Notes: a model not told the origin generated them from the sequence alone. Shown: positions 51,656 to 63,125, counted from the stretch's first letter. The stretch is DNA of 64,000 nt from Micromussa lordhowensis (GCA_964020085.1 OZ026600.1:31047880-31111879); one strand, 5' to 3'. A program made the numbers and translations.

Positions 51656-53060
51656 AATTACATAAGTCTAAAATTCAGGTCTTCTGCTCTTCCTGGAAAT
51701 AGCTATTCGGAAATCCATAACTCAGGAAGCAGGAATTTGTTGTTTAATTTTTCAGTCAAATTTTGTTCGTTTGGTTGAAGCTACGGTCGTTTCATTAAAA
51801 TTCAGACCTCGTTCACAACTTCCACAAAAGTGGAAAGAAATGTGTACGTATCACAATTAGCAGTATGGTGTCACATTGAATATGTTTAAACTCGAGTGCA
51901 CGTATAGATAATGGTATGGACTAGGCTGGTTCAGAATTCGAGAAAGGCCAACCCACGAACTTGGAATTGTTCAATTGAGTTTTGTTAGTAACACTTATGT
52001 CGCAAGAAAACTACGACAACAACCTTTACTTCTAAACTTAGTGTTATCCTAAACTTTTAATCAATAAAAAGCAAGATTGTAGCTTTTATATTATTCACGT
52101 TGCCTTATTTTGGTCAACCACTTAGGAATAGTCTGTTAAAATCAAGGAAGAAAATGTTTTAGTCAACCTCGATAAACTCGAGGGAAAATATGCTAAGTAG
52201 CTTTGTGCCCCGTCGCAATAGAACCATAAGCGAGCTGCGCATGACAATACGATAGCCTAATTGACAGTTTGACAGTGATTTGATGAATCATGTGGTTGTC
52301 CCTTAAAAAGAAACGGGACGACTGAACTCCTCGTAGTTGTGATAGTTGTTGTAATCAGTCAAGAGCAGAGGTAGAAAAACGTTGTGGCAACTGTATTGGA
52401 GAGGGAGGGAGATCTGCTGGAGTGATCAGCTGGAGTGATCTACTAAATTCCCCAAAGGCTGCTCCAACAAAAAATGTGGGAATACCTCTCCCGGGAGCCA
52501 AAGTTAAGAAACAGTAATAAAATAACCATGGACATGCGCATTCTTCGACTCGCAGTAGTTAAGATGAAAAACAAGATCAAAACAGCTTTGAAAGGATGCT
52601 CCCAGGTGAGACGTTCAAAACATATTTTCAATAAGCGTCAGCATGAGTGCGGGGAAATTAAAAACAGTTTAATTATAAGAACAACAAATAAAACGTACAC
52701 CTGCCGACTTGCGGCGGTGTTATAGGACATGATTGAAGTCTTATTATTTTATTTTAGGTGCGTTCTAGGCACATAGTGCTATAGCGCTGAAAAAAAGGCG
52801 GACGACTGAAATCAATACATCAATGGAGTTTTTGTATTAATTAAATAACGCAAGTCCATTCATATGTTCGAGCTAAAAAAGCTGAAAGACATACGCTTTC
52901 GACCGTGCAGAAATGACCCACGAATACGACACATAGCCACAGAAACAAGTCACTCGGAGAATAAATCTCTTCCGACTAGGGCGCAAGCGACTGCCACCGC
53001 TTTATATACTGGTCAGCAGATGTAGAAAAAGTTAACAGGAATCGATGGATGGACAGAAGG
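51656..53060. other. 1.4-kb stretch without a recognised gene
   Basis: Unique-looking, moderately AT-rich DNA. The frame at 52474-52725 has no recognisable motif. No RNA fold stood out. Confidence 0.35.
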
Positions 53061-53084
53061 AAGGAAGGAGTGTCCTGTTTCACC

Positions 53085-53420
53085 CTACACGTTTTCGATC
53101 GAAAACGCGTAATTTCTGATGCCTTTTTGTCTTCCGTCCTAAACTTAAGCGACCGAAAACGCTCATCGTTTTAATCAAAAGCAAGTAGATTTGAAAACGC
53201 TGCCCAGAGTGCAGAAATTTGAAATTTGAGCCCTATCACAATTGTGTGAAAAGCGAAAATGTTGTGGTGTTTTCTGATAGGATATCAGCTTCGTAGGTCA
53301 TTTCATTGTGGACAAGGAAAACGCTGCGAAATCGGTTGTGTAGACGGGGAGAGTTTTAGGCTAAACCCGATCATCGAAAACGTATCGTTTAAAAAACCCA
53401 TCCCTGTGGACCGGACCTAA
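53085..53420. repeat. Copy of cgttttcg-rich dispersed repeat
   Basis: 53090-53230 is an inverted copy of 50329-50465. The right part (aaaacgctgcgaaatcggttgtgtagacgg...cgaaaacgtatcg...ccctgtggaccggacctaa) reads like the end of a MITE-type interspersed repeat. It is non-coding. Confidence 0.55.
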
Positions 53421-53481
53421 TAAACTGCGGTGGAGGAACATCCCTAACATTCCATACATACCAAGTTTTCAAGTGTGGAAC

Positions 53482-53562
53482 GCTCTGCCAACTAAGCTAT
53501 CAAGTTGGTAGAGCACTGCACCGGTATCGCAGAGGTCATGGGTTCGAATCCCGTTCAGTCCT
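53482..53562 (+). pseudogene. tRNA-like half fused head-to-head with an inverted D arm
   Basis: The plus strand reads a D-arm part agttggtagagc, an anticodon arm ctgcaccggtatcgcag and a T arm with GGTTCGAATCCC. The end, gttcagtcc, has no 5' acceptor partner. In place of the 5' acceptor there is an inverted D-arm sequence, so gctctgccaact (53482-53493) pairs with agttggtagagc (53503-53514). It is related to the tRNA-Thr-like gene at 16297-16369. Probably a rearranged tRNA or SINE relic. Confidence 0.6.
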
Positions 53563-53863
53563 GAACTTTTTGAAGGCTTTAATTTCACAGCTGCTTAAAT
53601 TGTGTATATGACTGCGATGATCCTTTATGTCTTCATGACTTTGTAATTTTATGGACAATATTAGCCTGATAGCCATATATAATAAGAAGTTAAACTTGAC
53701 CATAACTCGTCAACGAAGGCGATGCCATCATATTGAAACTAGGACTGTTTTCTCGGTTTTGACAACTCAATTTCATGTAGAACCACAATGTAGACTACCA
53801 GATCACTGGTAATCATATCGTGGTCTATCCAATAACGTTTTCCATAATAGTAATTGGACCGAG

Positions 53864-56800
53864 TGTTTTTTTTAACAGCTTTATTGACCATTACACATGT
53901 TACATACAACAAGAAAAATAACCAAGAAGAAATGAAATATATATATGCAGAGTGATATGAAGTGATAAGGTCAAAAGGGCAGGTGCGAACGGGACACGGG
54001 GACCCATGCGAGGCGCCGCCAATGAAAAAAAAAATTAAGATACAAATAATAATTAAAAACACGGTTAAATTGAAAAGACGCTAAAAACTAGGGATGACAA
54101 GGGCAGGATCGTACAATTGACCAGGTACAGGGATAGTATATGTCAAAGTGATTGTGCAGAAGGTGAAACATGTGCTCAGTATTAAAGTTGCGGAAGGAAG
54201 CAGTAGTTGGAAAACTGGTAGGGGTTGAAAATTTACAGATATAGTTCCAGAGCTTAGCAATACGATTAAAGTAAGAGGCCTGAAAGGTGCTAGTTTTACA
54301 TACAGGAGTTTTAAGGTTATAAGAATTACTTAGTCTGGTTCGGCCGTGAGAAACAAAAGAAACAAAATCAGAAACATTAAGATCAGTAATACCATTCAGA
54401 CATTTGTAAAAGAAAACAAGATCTTTGAGTTCGCGGTCAAATGTCAGAGGAAGAAGTTTCAAAGTTAAAAGTCTGTCTCTGTATGACATCACGCCTACAC
54501 GTTGTTTGAGGATCCACCTTGTGGCCCTCCTTTGAACCCTTTCAATTTGAGTTTTTAATGCTATCTTGTCCGGGGACCAGACTTGGGTCGCGTAGGATAA
54601 CTGTGACTTCACAAGTGCAAGATAAAGTGAGCGTCTAGCAGAGACATCATTTAATAGTGGGCACGTGCGTTTTAAAAGTCCAAGTAACTTGTTGGCCTTA
54701 GCAGTAATGGCGTGGATATGTGTGTTCCAGGTGAGGGAGTTGGTGATGTTAACTCCAACGTCTTTCTCCGTTGACACACGCTCGAGCTCTACATTATCAA
54801 GTTTGTAAATGAAGTTTAGCGGGCTCTTTTTTCAAGTGATGGTTAGCGCCTTGCATTTGGAAGCATTGAACCGGATATTGTTGTGCCGAGTCCACGTGTC
54901 CATGTTGGTCAGGGTTTTCTGCATGGACATGCAGTCTTCGATGGTAGTGATGTTGCGATATGCTTTGGTATCGTCAGCATAAAGGGAAGTGAAAACATCA
55001 CCTATGGCTACATCTGGGAGGTCGTTAATAAATATTATGACTAGCAGTGGCCCCAAAAGGCTGCCTTGGGGGACCCCAGAAGTGACAGGGGCCCATTGCG
55101 AAGTTGCGCCGTCGATAACAACTCGTTGGAGTCGCCCAGATAGGTAGTTAGCGAACCAGGTTAGAAGCTGACCTGACACCCCGTAGGCTTTTAACTTGGA
55201 AAGGAGGACGTTATGATCTACAGTGTCAAACGCCTTGGCGAAGTCTAGGTAAATTACGTCCGTCTGGATGTTTTTATCCAGGTTTCGGCCGATGGTATGA
55301 AGAACGGATAGTAGCTGGGTGACACATGAGCGATTCCTTAGGAACCCGTGTTGTAAAGGAGTAATTAAGTTATTAACATGATCATACAGACAATTAAAAA
55401 CGTAGCGTTCCAGGACTTTGCTGACAATCGGAAGAAGTGATATGGGTCGGTAGTTTTCGGCAGGCTCTTTTGAGTCTTTCTTGTGAATGGGTGTTATGTC
55501 CGCGGATTTCCACTCTGTAGGAATTTGACCGCTGCTGAGAGACTGATTAAAAATCCCACAGAGACTCGGAGCAATTTGTTGGCTACATTCTTTCAGTAGG
55601 CGCGCTGAAATGCCGTCGGGTCCACAAGCTTTTGAGGTGTCAAGCCCAGTCAGGTGCTTTGTCACATCATCAACTGACACCTGTATTTGAGAAAATTCCA
55701 TATCTGTTCTAAGTGAATTGTTCGTTGGGTCTATGTTTACATCCGGAGTAGCCGATAGAAAAACAGAACAGAAATATTTATTTAAGAGTTCAGCTTTCTG
55801 CGCCGGTTTTGTAGCCACTTCACCATCGTAACAAATCGCTGAGTTAGTGCATAAGCGCCCGCCCATGAACACTTTGTGGTAGCTCCAGAACTCTTTCGGG
55901 TTGTCTTTGAAAGACGCTTCCATTTTGGCTAAGTATTGCCGGTGTTTTGACCGCACTAGGTATTTGATGTTTTGACTTAGTTTGCGGAGCTTCAGCTTCC
56001 GTTCTGGCGATTTGTTCAAGCGAAAATTCTTTAAGGCTGCATATTTTTTACGGATCAGATGTCGGACTTCACCGTCAATCCAAGGCGGAGAATTCTTGTC
56101 GCCAACTGTTTTGATAGGGATATGTTCTTTTACAGCAGTTAAAAACAGGTCTTTCCAGTTCGACCAGTGTTCGTTCACGTCGGCCGAGGCAGCAACTTCA
56201 AACGGGAGACGGGTGAGAGAATCCCGTAAGCTATCAAAGTTACCATTCTTGAAGTCGTAGAACTGGCGAGTCACCCTCTTTGCTCGTTTAAACTTTAGTA
56301 TAATCTCAAATTCAACAACATAATGGTCAGAGGGGAACAAACCATCCCTTGGATGGAAAGATCGAACACTGATTTCAGGCCAATTGCAGAGCAGTAGATC
56401 TAGTTTGTTGCCGGCCAAATGCGTAGGTCCAGAGATGAACTGCTGAAGAAAGTTATCACCCATCAGGTCACAAAATATGTTATGATCGGTGCGACTTCCA
56501 TTATTTATTGGAGCAGTTTGATCGCCAGACCAGTCGAGTTCGGGTAGATTGAAATCCCCAAGCACGATAATACACGCAGATTCACTGTTGTCACATAGTG
56601 AGGAGTTTAATTTGAGGATAGGATCGGGCGATGTATTGGGGTGATAGAAGCAATAAAGTAGCACTGATTTTTCGTGGCATCTTTTGAGTTCCACGACTAC
56701 TAGCTCGACATCCTCCCTCTCTAAATCGAGGCGTCTAGAAGCTTGAATATTTCCTTTGACAGCCACAATTACTCCCCCACCAAGATCCTCTCTATCCCGG

Positions 56801-57300
56801 CGAAAGATAGAATAACCCGGAATGATTTCGCTGTCTATAACAGATTCATTGAGCCAAGTCTCGCAGATTCCGACAACATCGAAGTCGCCGCTATAAACAA
56901 GCTCCTGAAGTATGGTAATTTTGCAAATCCTTCGTGTACTGTCATCGGAAGCGACATAGGCTTTCAAACTCCTAGCGTTCAAATACAGAGCACGTAAACC
57001 GGCACTCCGACAGCGCTCAGGACCGGGGTTTAAGGAGATGTCCATATAGATAGTAATGTCGATATCTCGGTGCAGATCTGGAGGCGAACGGCAGGTGTAT
57101 CCGTGTTTGGACCAACTCACTTGCTGCAAGCGAAGTGGAGCTGTGATACAGCGCTTGGTCAATATAACCCGAGTCGAGCTTCTTACGGGAATAAATATCG
57201 TAGATATCCTCAGTAAGATTGGTGTTTTTATCACGACAAGATCGGCGAAGCTCTGGGGCGCAAAAGATGCTCAGCAGATTAGAAAAACTAAGAGAGAGCA
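53864..57300 (-). mobile_element. CR1/L2-like LINE, nearly full length
   Basis: A minus-strand element between the two inverted-duplication arms. Its 3' end is probably near the T8 run at 53864-53872 (plus strand), and its 5' end is near 57300. It contains one long ORF for endonuclease plus reverse transcriptase with a single in-frame TGA. No target duplication was found by eye. Confidence 0.8.
54088..57234 (-). pseudogene. LINE ORF2: APE endonuclease + reverse transcriptase
   Basis: Endonuclease landmarks are LYLNARSLKAY, VVGICETWLNE, CIIVLGDFNLPELDW, SDHYVVEFEI. RT landmarks are TPIHKKDSKEPAENYRPISL, VIYLDFAKAFDTVDH (motif A), SGVPQGSLLGPLL (motif B) and SLYADDTKAY (motif C, YADD). After the TGA at 54832-54834, the same frame continues through LGVxI-type VGVNITNSLTW, SQLSYATQVWSP, RVQRRATRWIL and YRDRLLTLKLLPL to 54088. 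The in-frame TGA is the only lesion, and a CGA-to-TGA change would explain it. Length and motifs fit the CR1/L2 group, which lacks an RNase H domain. Confidence 0.92.
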
Positions 57301-57506
57301 GAGGCAACGTGTGGCGGCCATCTTGACTTATACTTCACACATTTTTCAATTCAGGTTTGAAATTTCCAGCATTAATTAATCGTATCCATAACAAATTTGG
57401 AAATTAAAAGTCTTTTAAAAACTTCTTTTAAGCGAAAAAGTCAGTAGCGCTTTCCAAAAGGTTTAAAAACTGACGGAGAAACATTAGCAAGGAAACTCTT
57501 ACAGTC

Positions 57507-58262
57507 TGTAAAGAGCGCATAATTGACTTGCGAATAGCCTAGGTATCCAATTACAGGTTTTCAATATGAAAATGTTGTAATTGGATACCTGTAATTGGAC
57601 ACTCACGTGATCGGAGAATCAAACGCGATCGATAATTTTGTTATAGATATGGTTAATTATTATTGCAGGAGCCCGTCATAGGCTCCTGATATTGTTATTA
57701 TCATTACTCTTTAGCAACTTATTAATAAATGATGTTAGGGTGTTACTAATATCTGTGGGAAGTTGAAACAAAGTCATTAAATCCATTCCATGAATCATGA
57801 ATTTTTTTGTGCTTTTCTCAGCGAGTACTTTTATCTTCTTTACGTATCAGATTTTAGATGATGGCTTCTGTGACGCCAGTCACTGGGCTGGCCTTCAACG
57901 CGATCCGAAAAACCCGTTCAGATACGCACAATTCATAGAACATTTTCATCACGTTCTCGACGTTCCAAAAATTGAAGGAGTCTCTGTTCAAACGGCAAGA
58001 CACTGCCTGCTACGATGTGTGAATAGCGATCGCTGTTTTTCCATAAACACGGGAGCATTTCACCTACCAAACGGAAATATCTCGTGCGACTTGCTTCCAA
58101 CTGACAAGAAAAATGCATCCGAAAAGTTCAAGGCGAACTATAATTTTCATCATTACAGCATTATGGTGAGTGTTACTTACATCTATAGTAATTATGTAGC
58201 TCTCCTCTTAAATGCTGTGCTCGGATGCATGTGTCAAATCTATCGGTTATCATCATTACCAG
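57507..58262. repeat. Right arm of large inverted duplication
   Basis: Inverted match to 49485-50269. It includes upstream DNA of the skeletal-matrix-like gene, its first exon and about 100 bp of intron 1. The arms are separated by about 7.2 kb that includes the LINE. Confidence 0.85.
57797..58165 (+). CDS. Skeletal-organic-matrix-like protein, exon 1 (signal peptide + PAN)
   Basis: 123 codons starting MNFFVLFSASTF, a hydrophobic signal peptide, followed by DDGFCDASHWAGLQR and a PAN/apple-type Cys pattern (HCLLRCVNSDRCF, ISCDLLPTDK). The exon ends in phase 0 at ATTATG|gtgagt. It is the first exon of a gene whose later exons give EGF and fibrinogen-like segments. Such proteins are secreted or membrane-associated in coral calicoblastic tissue (inference). 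A one-base difference from the inverted copy near 58142 changes the last ~8 residues, so the exact exon end in one of the copies is altered. Confidence 0.8.
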
Positions 58263-60099
58263 CCCCGAATAACTCAAATTCTCCGAAGTTACATCTTTTT
58301 GCAAGTAGTTTGGCACTTTTTCCTTTTTTGATCTAGCCAAATGTCACCTCTTGATCTTAAGTATTTTTCTTTGACAACCTCTTTTTCAAGCGAGGAGGAC
58401 TTTTTTTTTACTTTACTTTACTTTATTACAATTTAATGGCAAAATATGTAAAAATACATCTATATATATATATATGAAAAAAGGTGACAAAAAGAACCTA
58501 TTATAGCATAAGCCATTGGGAGGTCTGTTGAATGAAAACCCTCAACTTTATTTGTCGAGTTTAATCTCCTGAAACATTTCCTTGGAATCTTCACCACGAA
58601 GAAGAACTGTAGAAAAACTTTAGCACATATGCTAATTAGAGACACAAGGTAAAGAATAAATAATTAAGTACTAATTATATACAGTAAAGAATTAACGGTA
58701 AAAGTTCCGTTCGACCTTTCGATCAGTCTCTGGTCATCAAATTCACTGTTGACAATAATAATCACATATGAAACATTTATATGTATATATATTTATTATA
58801 CACTCAACAAAATATCTTGTTTCTGATTGGCCAATGGCGAATGCATAAATAGGTTATAGAGCGCAATCCAGGTTATAGAGTGCAATACGGAAGTTGCTAT
58901 GGAAACAACGGGGAAGCGCCAAATTTTCTATATATATTTTCTGAGATATTTTCTGAATTTTTTCAAAATCCTTCAAAAAACTTCATGCTAGATTTGCCTA
59001 TCACAACATTATAGTTCTCATTGGTTCAAATAAAACATGTGAGCATATTGGAAATCATTGAAGCGTTTAATGTCGTACGTAACGCGTACAAAGTAGCGCG
59101 TTTGAGTAATTTTGTTGAGAATACAACAAATAAAAAATCGTATAAACATGCTCGTGCATATCGTGATTTATGGTCACTCGTGATGTTTTCAAAACATCAC
59201 TCGTGCCCACAAATCACGAAATGCACTCGCGTTCACACGGATTTCCTGTACTTATAAAGAGAGGCAACGAGGTGAAAATATGTGCTAAAAGATAACAAAC
59301 GCTTAACAAAGACACCCCGGGTCCAATGCGGCAGTCTCTTGTTACGACAAAACAAACGACTCAAAAAAAGCTATAGGACTTTATTCCGCGGCCCCTATTT
59401 TAATTTAATTCAATTTTATTGAGCGCCACAACAGGAAGTCGGAGTCTTGTAAAAGGCATTACACATTTAGCTTGGGTAAGTTCTGCGAGAGATAGGTGAA
59501 ATAAACAAAGCTATACAGCTGCGAAAATCGAAGATATAATATAAAACTATTTTTACTGGACTTCGTCCCTGGCGTCGCTGTCGTCATTGCTTAGGGTCCC
59601 TATTGTCGTGCATAAACATTGCGTTTATTTTAAAGAGGTGCGGGGGCTTCAAGAAAAGCGGTGTTTATCCAGGAACATGTAGTTTCCTACAAAGAGAGTA
59701 GGCTGATATTTCAATCACATCGTAGCCAATTATCGATTTACAGAGAGAATTAACCTGACTCATAGACACAACTAATAATTGAAGTAAAATTGTTTTTTAA
59801 TTCAACATGAATGTTTAAGCGATCGATTTGTCCAGAAGTTTTGTCATCTGGTTAAAATTAACTTCATATGATATTCAGGCAGATGTTTAACTTCATTAAT
59901 ATTTTTTACTGTTTGTCTGCAACAAGGGTAAACTTCTTTACTTGAAAAACTAATTTTAGTTTTAAGCTACTGAATACTGTAAGCTAGCTTTAGAAAATTT
60001 GTTTCAAAAGCCGTGAAATCGATGATGATGTAAACTACAGCACGAGGAAGGGAGACTTCATTAGTTCAAAAAGTTAATAAGGCAAAAGGATCTTTAGTG
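58263..60099. other. Intron 1 of the matrix-like gene: repeats, no coding
   Basis: Contains a T/ACTTT-rich tract (about 58404-58430) and a (TA)n tract near 58461-58473. A MITE-like segment (about 58795-59260) starts cactcaacaaaatatc with sequences such as attggccaatggcgaatgc and gttgctatggaaacaac. A further LINE/SINE-tail-like T-rich run lies near 59398. No ORF has a recognisable motif. Confidence 0.45.
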
Positions 60100-60138
60100 T
60101 TAGGGTTAGGCTAACCCTAACCCTAACCCTAACCCTAA
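60100..60138. repeat. Interstitial telomere repeats, head-to-head
   Basis: ttagggttagg is followed directly by ctaaccctaaccctaacccta, that is, (TTAGGG) units facing their reverse complement. This is the metazoan telomere repeat, inside intron 1. Confidence 0.92.
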
Positions 60139-60195
60139 GTAGTTTAATATCAACGAGCCCGGATCTGACGACTGCTTTCTTTGTAGTTTATGTAC

Positions 60196-60291
60196 TGTTT
60201 AAAACACGAGCAGCAGTGTTTTATCGGGTTTAAAAACACGAGGCGTATGTTTTTAAACCCGATAAAACACGTGCTGCGAGTGTTTTGAACA
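60196..60291. repeat. ~96-bp hairpin palindrome
   Basis: tgtttaaaacac...gtgttttatcgggtttaaaaaca (60196-60238) pairs with tgtttttaaacccgataaaacac...tgttttgaaca (60248-60291) around a ~9-nt loop, with few mismatches. Further gaaaacacgtgcatg words follow at 60340-60410. Confidence 0.85.
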
Positions 60292-60425
60292 GCTTCAAAA
60301 ATCCGCGATAACACCTACCTGCCAATTTTTCTACTGTTTCAAAAACCCGAGAAAACACGTGCATGCGAATTCTTCTGCTGCTTCAAAAACCCGAGAAAAC
60401 GCGTGCATTGAGATCGATTGATTGA

Positions 60426-60492
60426 GATCTTTATATAAAGATCACACGGGGATCTTTATATAAAGATTACGTGTGATCTTTATATAAAGATC
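60426..60492. repeat. Triple gatctttatataaagatc palindrome
   Basis: The 18-bp palindrome gatctttatataaagatc occurs at 60426-60443, 60451-60468 (last base changed) and 60475-60492, spaced about 24-25 bp apart. Each contains a tttatataaa TATA-like centre. Confidence 0.85.
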
Positions 60493-60764
60493 ATGGTAGT
60501 CGTTCTCATTTTTACCAGGTATAAAGGTTCATGCACGTGATCAATTTGACGTCTGTCATTTCGCATTTCGAAATGTTGACCGCTAACGTTCCGAAAGCTT
60601 AACCTAATCCGATCTATCGAAATTGTAGACTAATTAGTTATGTACTTAGACAGCCATTTCCTTAAATCAAACGAAAATCAGTTCACTTATAATTTAGTAA
60701 ATTGTCACTTTCCGATTACTTCTAAGTGATTGACTTCTCATTACTTGTTTCTACTTTTTGCCAG

Positions 60765-60879
60765 AGTCCATGTGAAAATTTCCCCTGCCAGCACGGTGGA
60801 ACCTGCATAGCGCTTTACGAAACTGACGACTACCAATGTATATGCAAACCAAACTACAGGGGCAGAAACTGCGAAAACC
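60765..60879 (+). CDS. Skeletal-organic-matrix-like protein, exon 2 (EGF)
   Basis: A single EGF-like domain: SPCENFPCQHGGTC, then YQCICKPNYRGRNCEN. Six cysteines have standard spacing. The acceptor is tttgccag|AGT (phase 0) and the donor AACC|gtgagt (phase 1). This joins exon 1 and exon 3 in frame. Confidence 0.88.
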
Positions 60880-60929
60880 GTGAGTTACTTTAGTCCGTCT
60901 GTAATTGCTTTAATTAATTAGACTAAGGA

Positions 60930-61745
60930 AAGACAGCAACAAATAACAAATCTATTATGGACTCGGGTATAGCCGTACGGGCAGGACTGGAACGAGTCAG
61001 GATCCACGACCCGTTTGTCGACAACGAGCTTGTAACGCTTGGTCACGGTGACGGTCTCCAATTGCTTGGTGATCGCGGGTGATCTTGGGAATCTCGCGTG
61101 GGTCGTTGAAGGCCGGCTCGAGGACTTCATTGACAACGTTCTCTTTGAGGAGATCGAAGTTAAGTTGTCTTTGCCCTCGTATGTTGATCGTGAAGCCACG
61201 AACCTTCCATTCCACTTTGCCTTCTTTGGTGCGACAGCCGTAAGTTTTGGGACCGGCCGAATGAAGCGAACTCGACGATGTGGTCGCCCTGTTTTAATTG
61301 GCTGGTGAATTCACCTCGGTAATCGCCGAGAGATAGAGTGGGTTGACTTTCACGCTGGGAAAAGATGATGGAATCCAAGTCGAAGAACAAGAATTGTTGA
61401 GGTTCGAATTGACTCAATCCTTCTTAGTACAATTTCAGGAGAGCCCAGCAGGTGGTGAAAAAGACCACAAAGATGTTGATGTTGACCTGGAAGGGATCTG
61501 CGTCATCGACGGTTTTGTAGACCACTTCGGCCATCTCAGGGTTTATGAGACGAAGGGTCTGAAGTTCTCTATCAACAAACCGCTGGTCCATACTTCGGCA
61601 CGCATACAAAGAAGCAGACTTTTCAAGTTGCGCTTTTGCACTCTCCCGCTCTAGGTCTCCGAAGAGTATACACAGCATATACTGCAGTTGGGCTCCCCTG
61701 CTTTGAGAACAAATAACATATAGTGTTTTGCGTTTTGGGGCATGC
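60930..61745 (-). pseudogene. Decayed type-B DNA polymerase fragment (second, different PolB)
   Basis: Minus-strand pieces in three frames: FTTCWALLKLY (about 61430), FLFFDLDSIIF (about 61385, motif C with DLDS in place of DTDS), LSLGDYRGEFTSQL and DHIVEFASFG, KVRGFTINIRGQRQLNFDLL (about 61200), then KRYKLVVDKRVVDPDSF and PYGYTRV (about 60965). This order is the C-terminal third of a PolB family common in cnidarian genomes and clearly different from the Polinton PolB in this window. It lies in an intron, antisense to the host gene. It could come from another Maverick-type element. Confidence 0.75.
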
Positions 61746-61790
61746 AAGTTTAGAACGAGGTGTATACATTCTAATTAGCGCCTTTCTTTG

Positions 61791-62100
61791 TACGGATCGT
61801 GAAACAATGATTTACTAGTCGTTCAGTTTGTGAACTGTGTATCATTAGAGATACTTAGTGGGTATATAAATGTTAACGACCCCTACGAGTTGTAAGGATC
61901 GTGAAACAATGATTTACGAGTCGTTCAGTTGGTGAACTGTATATAATTAGAGAGACTTAGTGGGTATATACATGTCAACGACCCGTACAATTCGTACGCG
62001 TCGTTGACATGTATATACCCACTACGTCTCTCTTATAATATACAGTTCACAAACTGAACGACTGGTAAATCATTGTTTCACGATCCTTACAACTCGTACG
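61791..62100. repeat. Foldback element of two direct and one inverted ~100-bp units
   Basis: Units at 61791-61888 and 61890-61990 share ggatcgtgaaacaatgattta, agtcgttcagtt-gtgaactg and agtgggtatata-atgt. The third unit, about 61997-62100, is inverted. Units 2 and 3 form a long palindrome centred near 61994 (agtgggtatatacatg...catgtatatacccact). Confidence 0.85.
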
Positions 62101-62216
62101 AAAAGGGAAGATGCCATTATACGGATCGTATCAATTCGTGTATATTGGACAACCCTCGCATAGGATTTTTGTTTCGGTTTTATATTTACTTCACTTAATT
62201 GTAATTTTCTTTACAG

Positions 62217-62259
62217 TTGTTCCTGTATCTTCCTGTAAGGAACTGCATGAGAAACACAA
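62217..62259 (+). CDS. Skeletal-organic-matrix-like protein, exon 3 (linker)
   Basis: A 43-nt exon between acceptor ttctttacag and donor CACAA|gtaagt. With the phase-1 base from exon 2 it reads VPVSSCKELHEKHK, leaving phase 2. CKEL at the start of a fibrinogen-like domain is typical. Confidence 0.72.
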
Positions 62260-62269
62260 GTAAGTTGAC

Positions 62270-63125
62270 AGTATGTTAGAATGTCCTTTCGCGTTCTACT
62301 TCAAAACAACCCTAATTCTCACCACGCTACAGATGCTATAGATGAATCACTATCATGGAAATATCATATCTCCTATATTTGTTCTCGTGTTTCACGTAAT
62401 ATAGGTATTATTTCAAAACTAAGGCACTATCTATCTATTCATCAATTGAAACAAATTTATTATAACCTTATCTACCCTTATCTATCGTATGCCGTAATAG
62501 CTTGGGGAAGTGCTTATAAAACGCATTTGCAAAAGTTGCAAACTAAACAGAATACGGTTTTAAGATTAATGTTTTTTGCAACAACATTTGGGCCTTACAC
62601 TGAAAGCGCTCTCCCTTTCTTAAACCTTCTAGACATTTTAACAGTAGATAATGTTTACCGCCTGCATGCTTTAAAATTTACGCATATGTGGCATAAAGGG
62701 TTCTTACCAAAGGTGTTTGATAACTTATTTCAATATGCCAAAAGCAGACACACATACAACACAAGGTACGCATCAAATCAAAACTTTTGCAAACCATATA
62801 TTCGAACCAACACTGGGAAACAAATGTTTTCCTATAAGGCGATTGACCTCTGGCATGATATCCCTTCTTACTTGAAAGATCTAAGTACATATTCCTTTGC
62901 CAAAGAAGTAAAACAATATCTACTGTTTAAACAATGCTCATAGGAGTTACGTAAAAGCATTTCAAATTAATATTATCAAACGTATGCATTATTAACTGGG
63001 TCTAGTCTCTTTCTTCTTGTTGCTCCTAATCTTTTTTTATTAAAATTAACTGTAAATAGTTACTAGAGGTCAACTCGAAAACCTTACGGTTCCTTTGGCC
63101 TCTAGGCTCCAATTAATTAAAAAAA
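62270..63125 (+). mobile_element. 5'-truncated LINE, RT C-terminal end
   Basis: The frame 62281-62943 carries a LINE RT tail: ESLSWKYHISYICSRVSRN, IYYNLIYPYLSYAVIAWGSA and KLQTKQNTVLRLM. It ends with MFSYKAIDLWHDIPSYLKD and YSFAKEVKQYLL. These are the thumb and C-terminal motifs of a CR1/L2/Rex-like family. The 3' UTR has a hairpin (agaggtcaactcgaaaacctta...tttggcctct, about 63064-63104) and ends near the A-run at 63118-63125. It is inserted in sense in intron 3-4 of the host gene. Confidence 0.85.

Noticed and set aside
58876..58905. RFX X-box (gttgctatggaaac)
   Set aside because: It fits the consensus loosely but lies in a dispersed MITE-like intron segment with no ciliary gene next to it.
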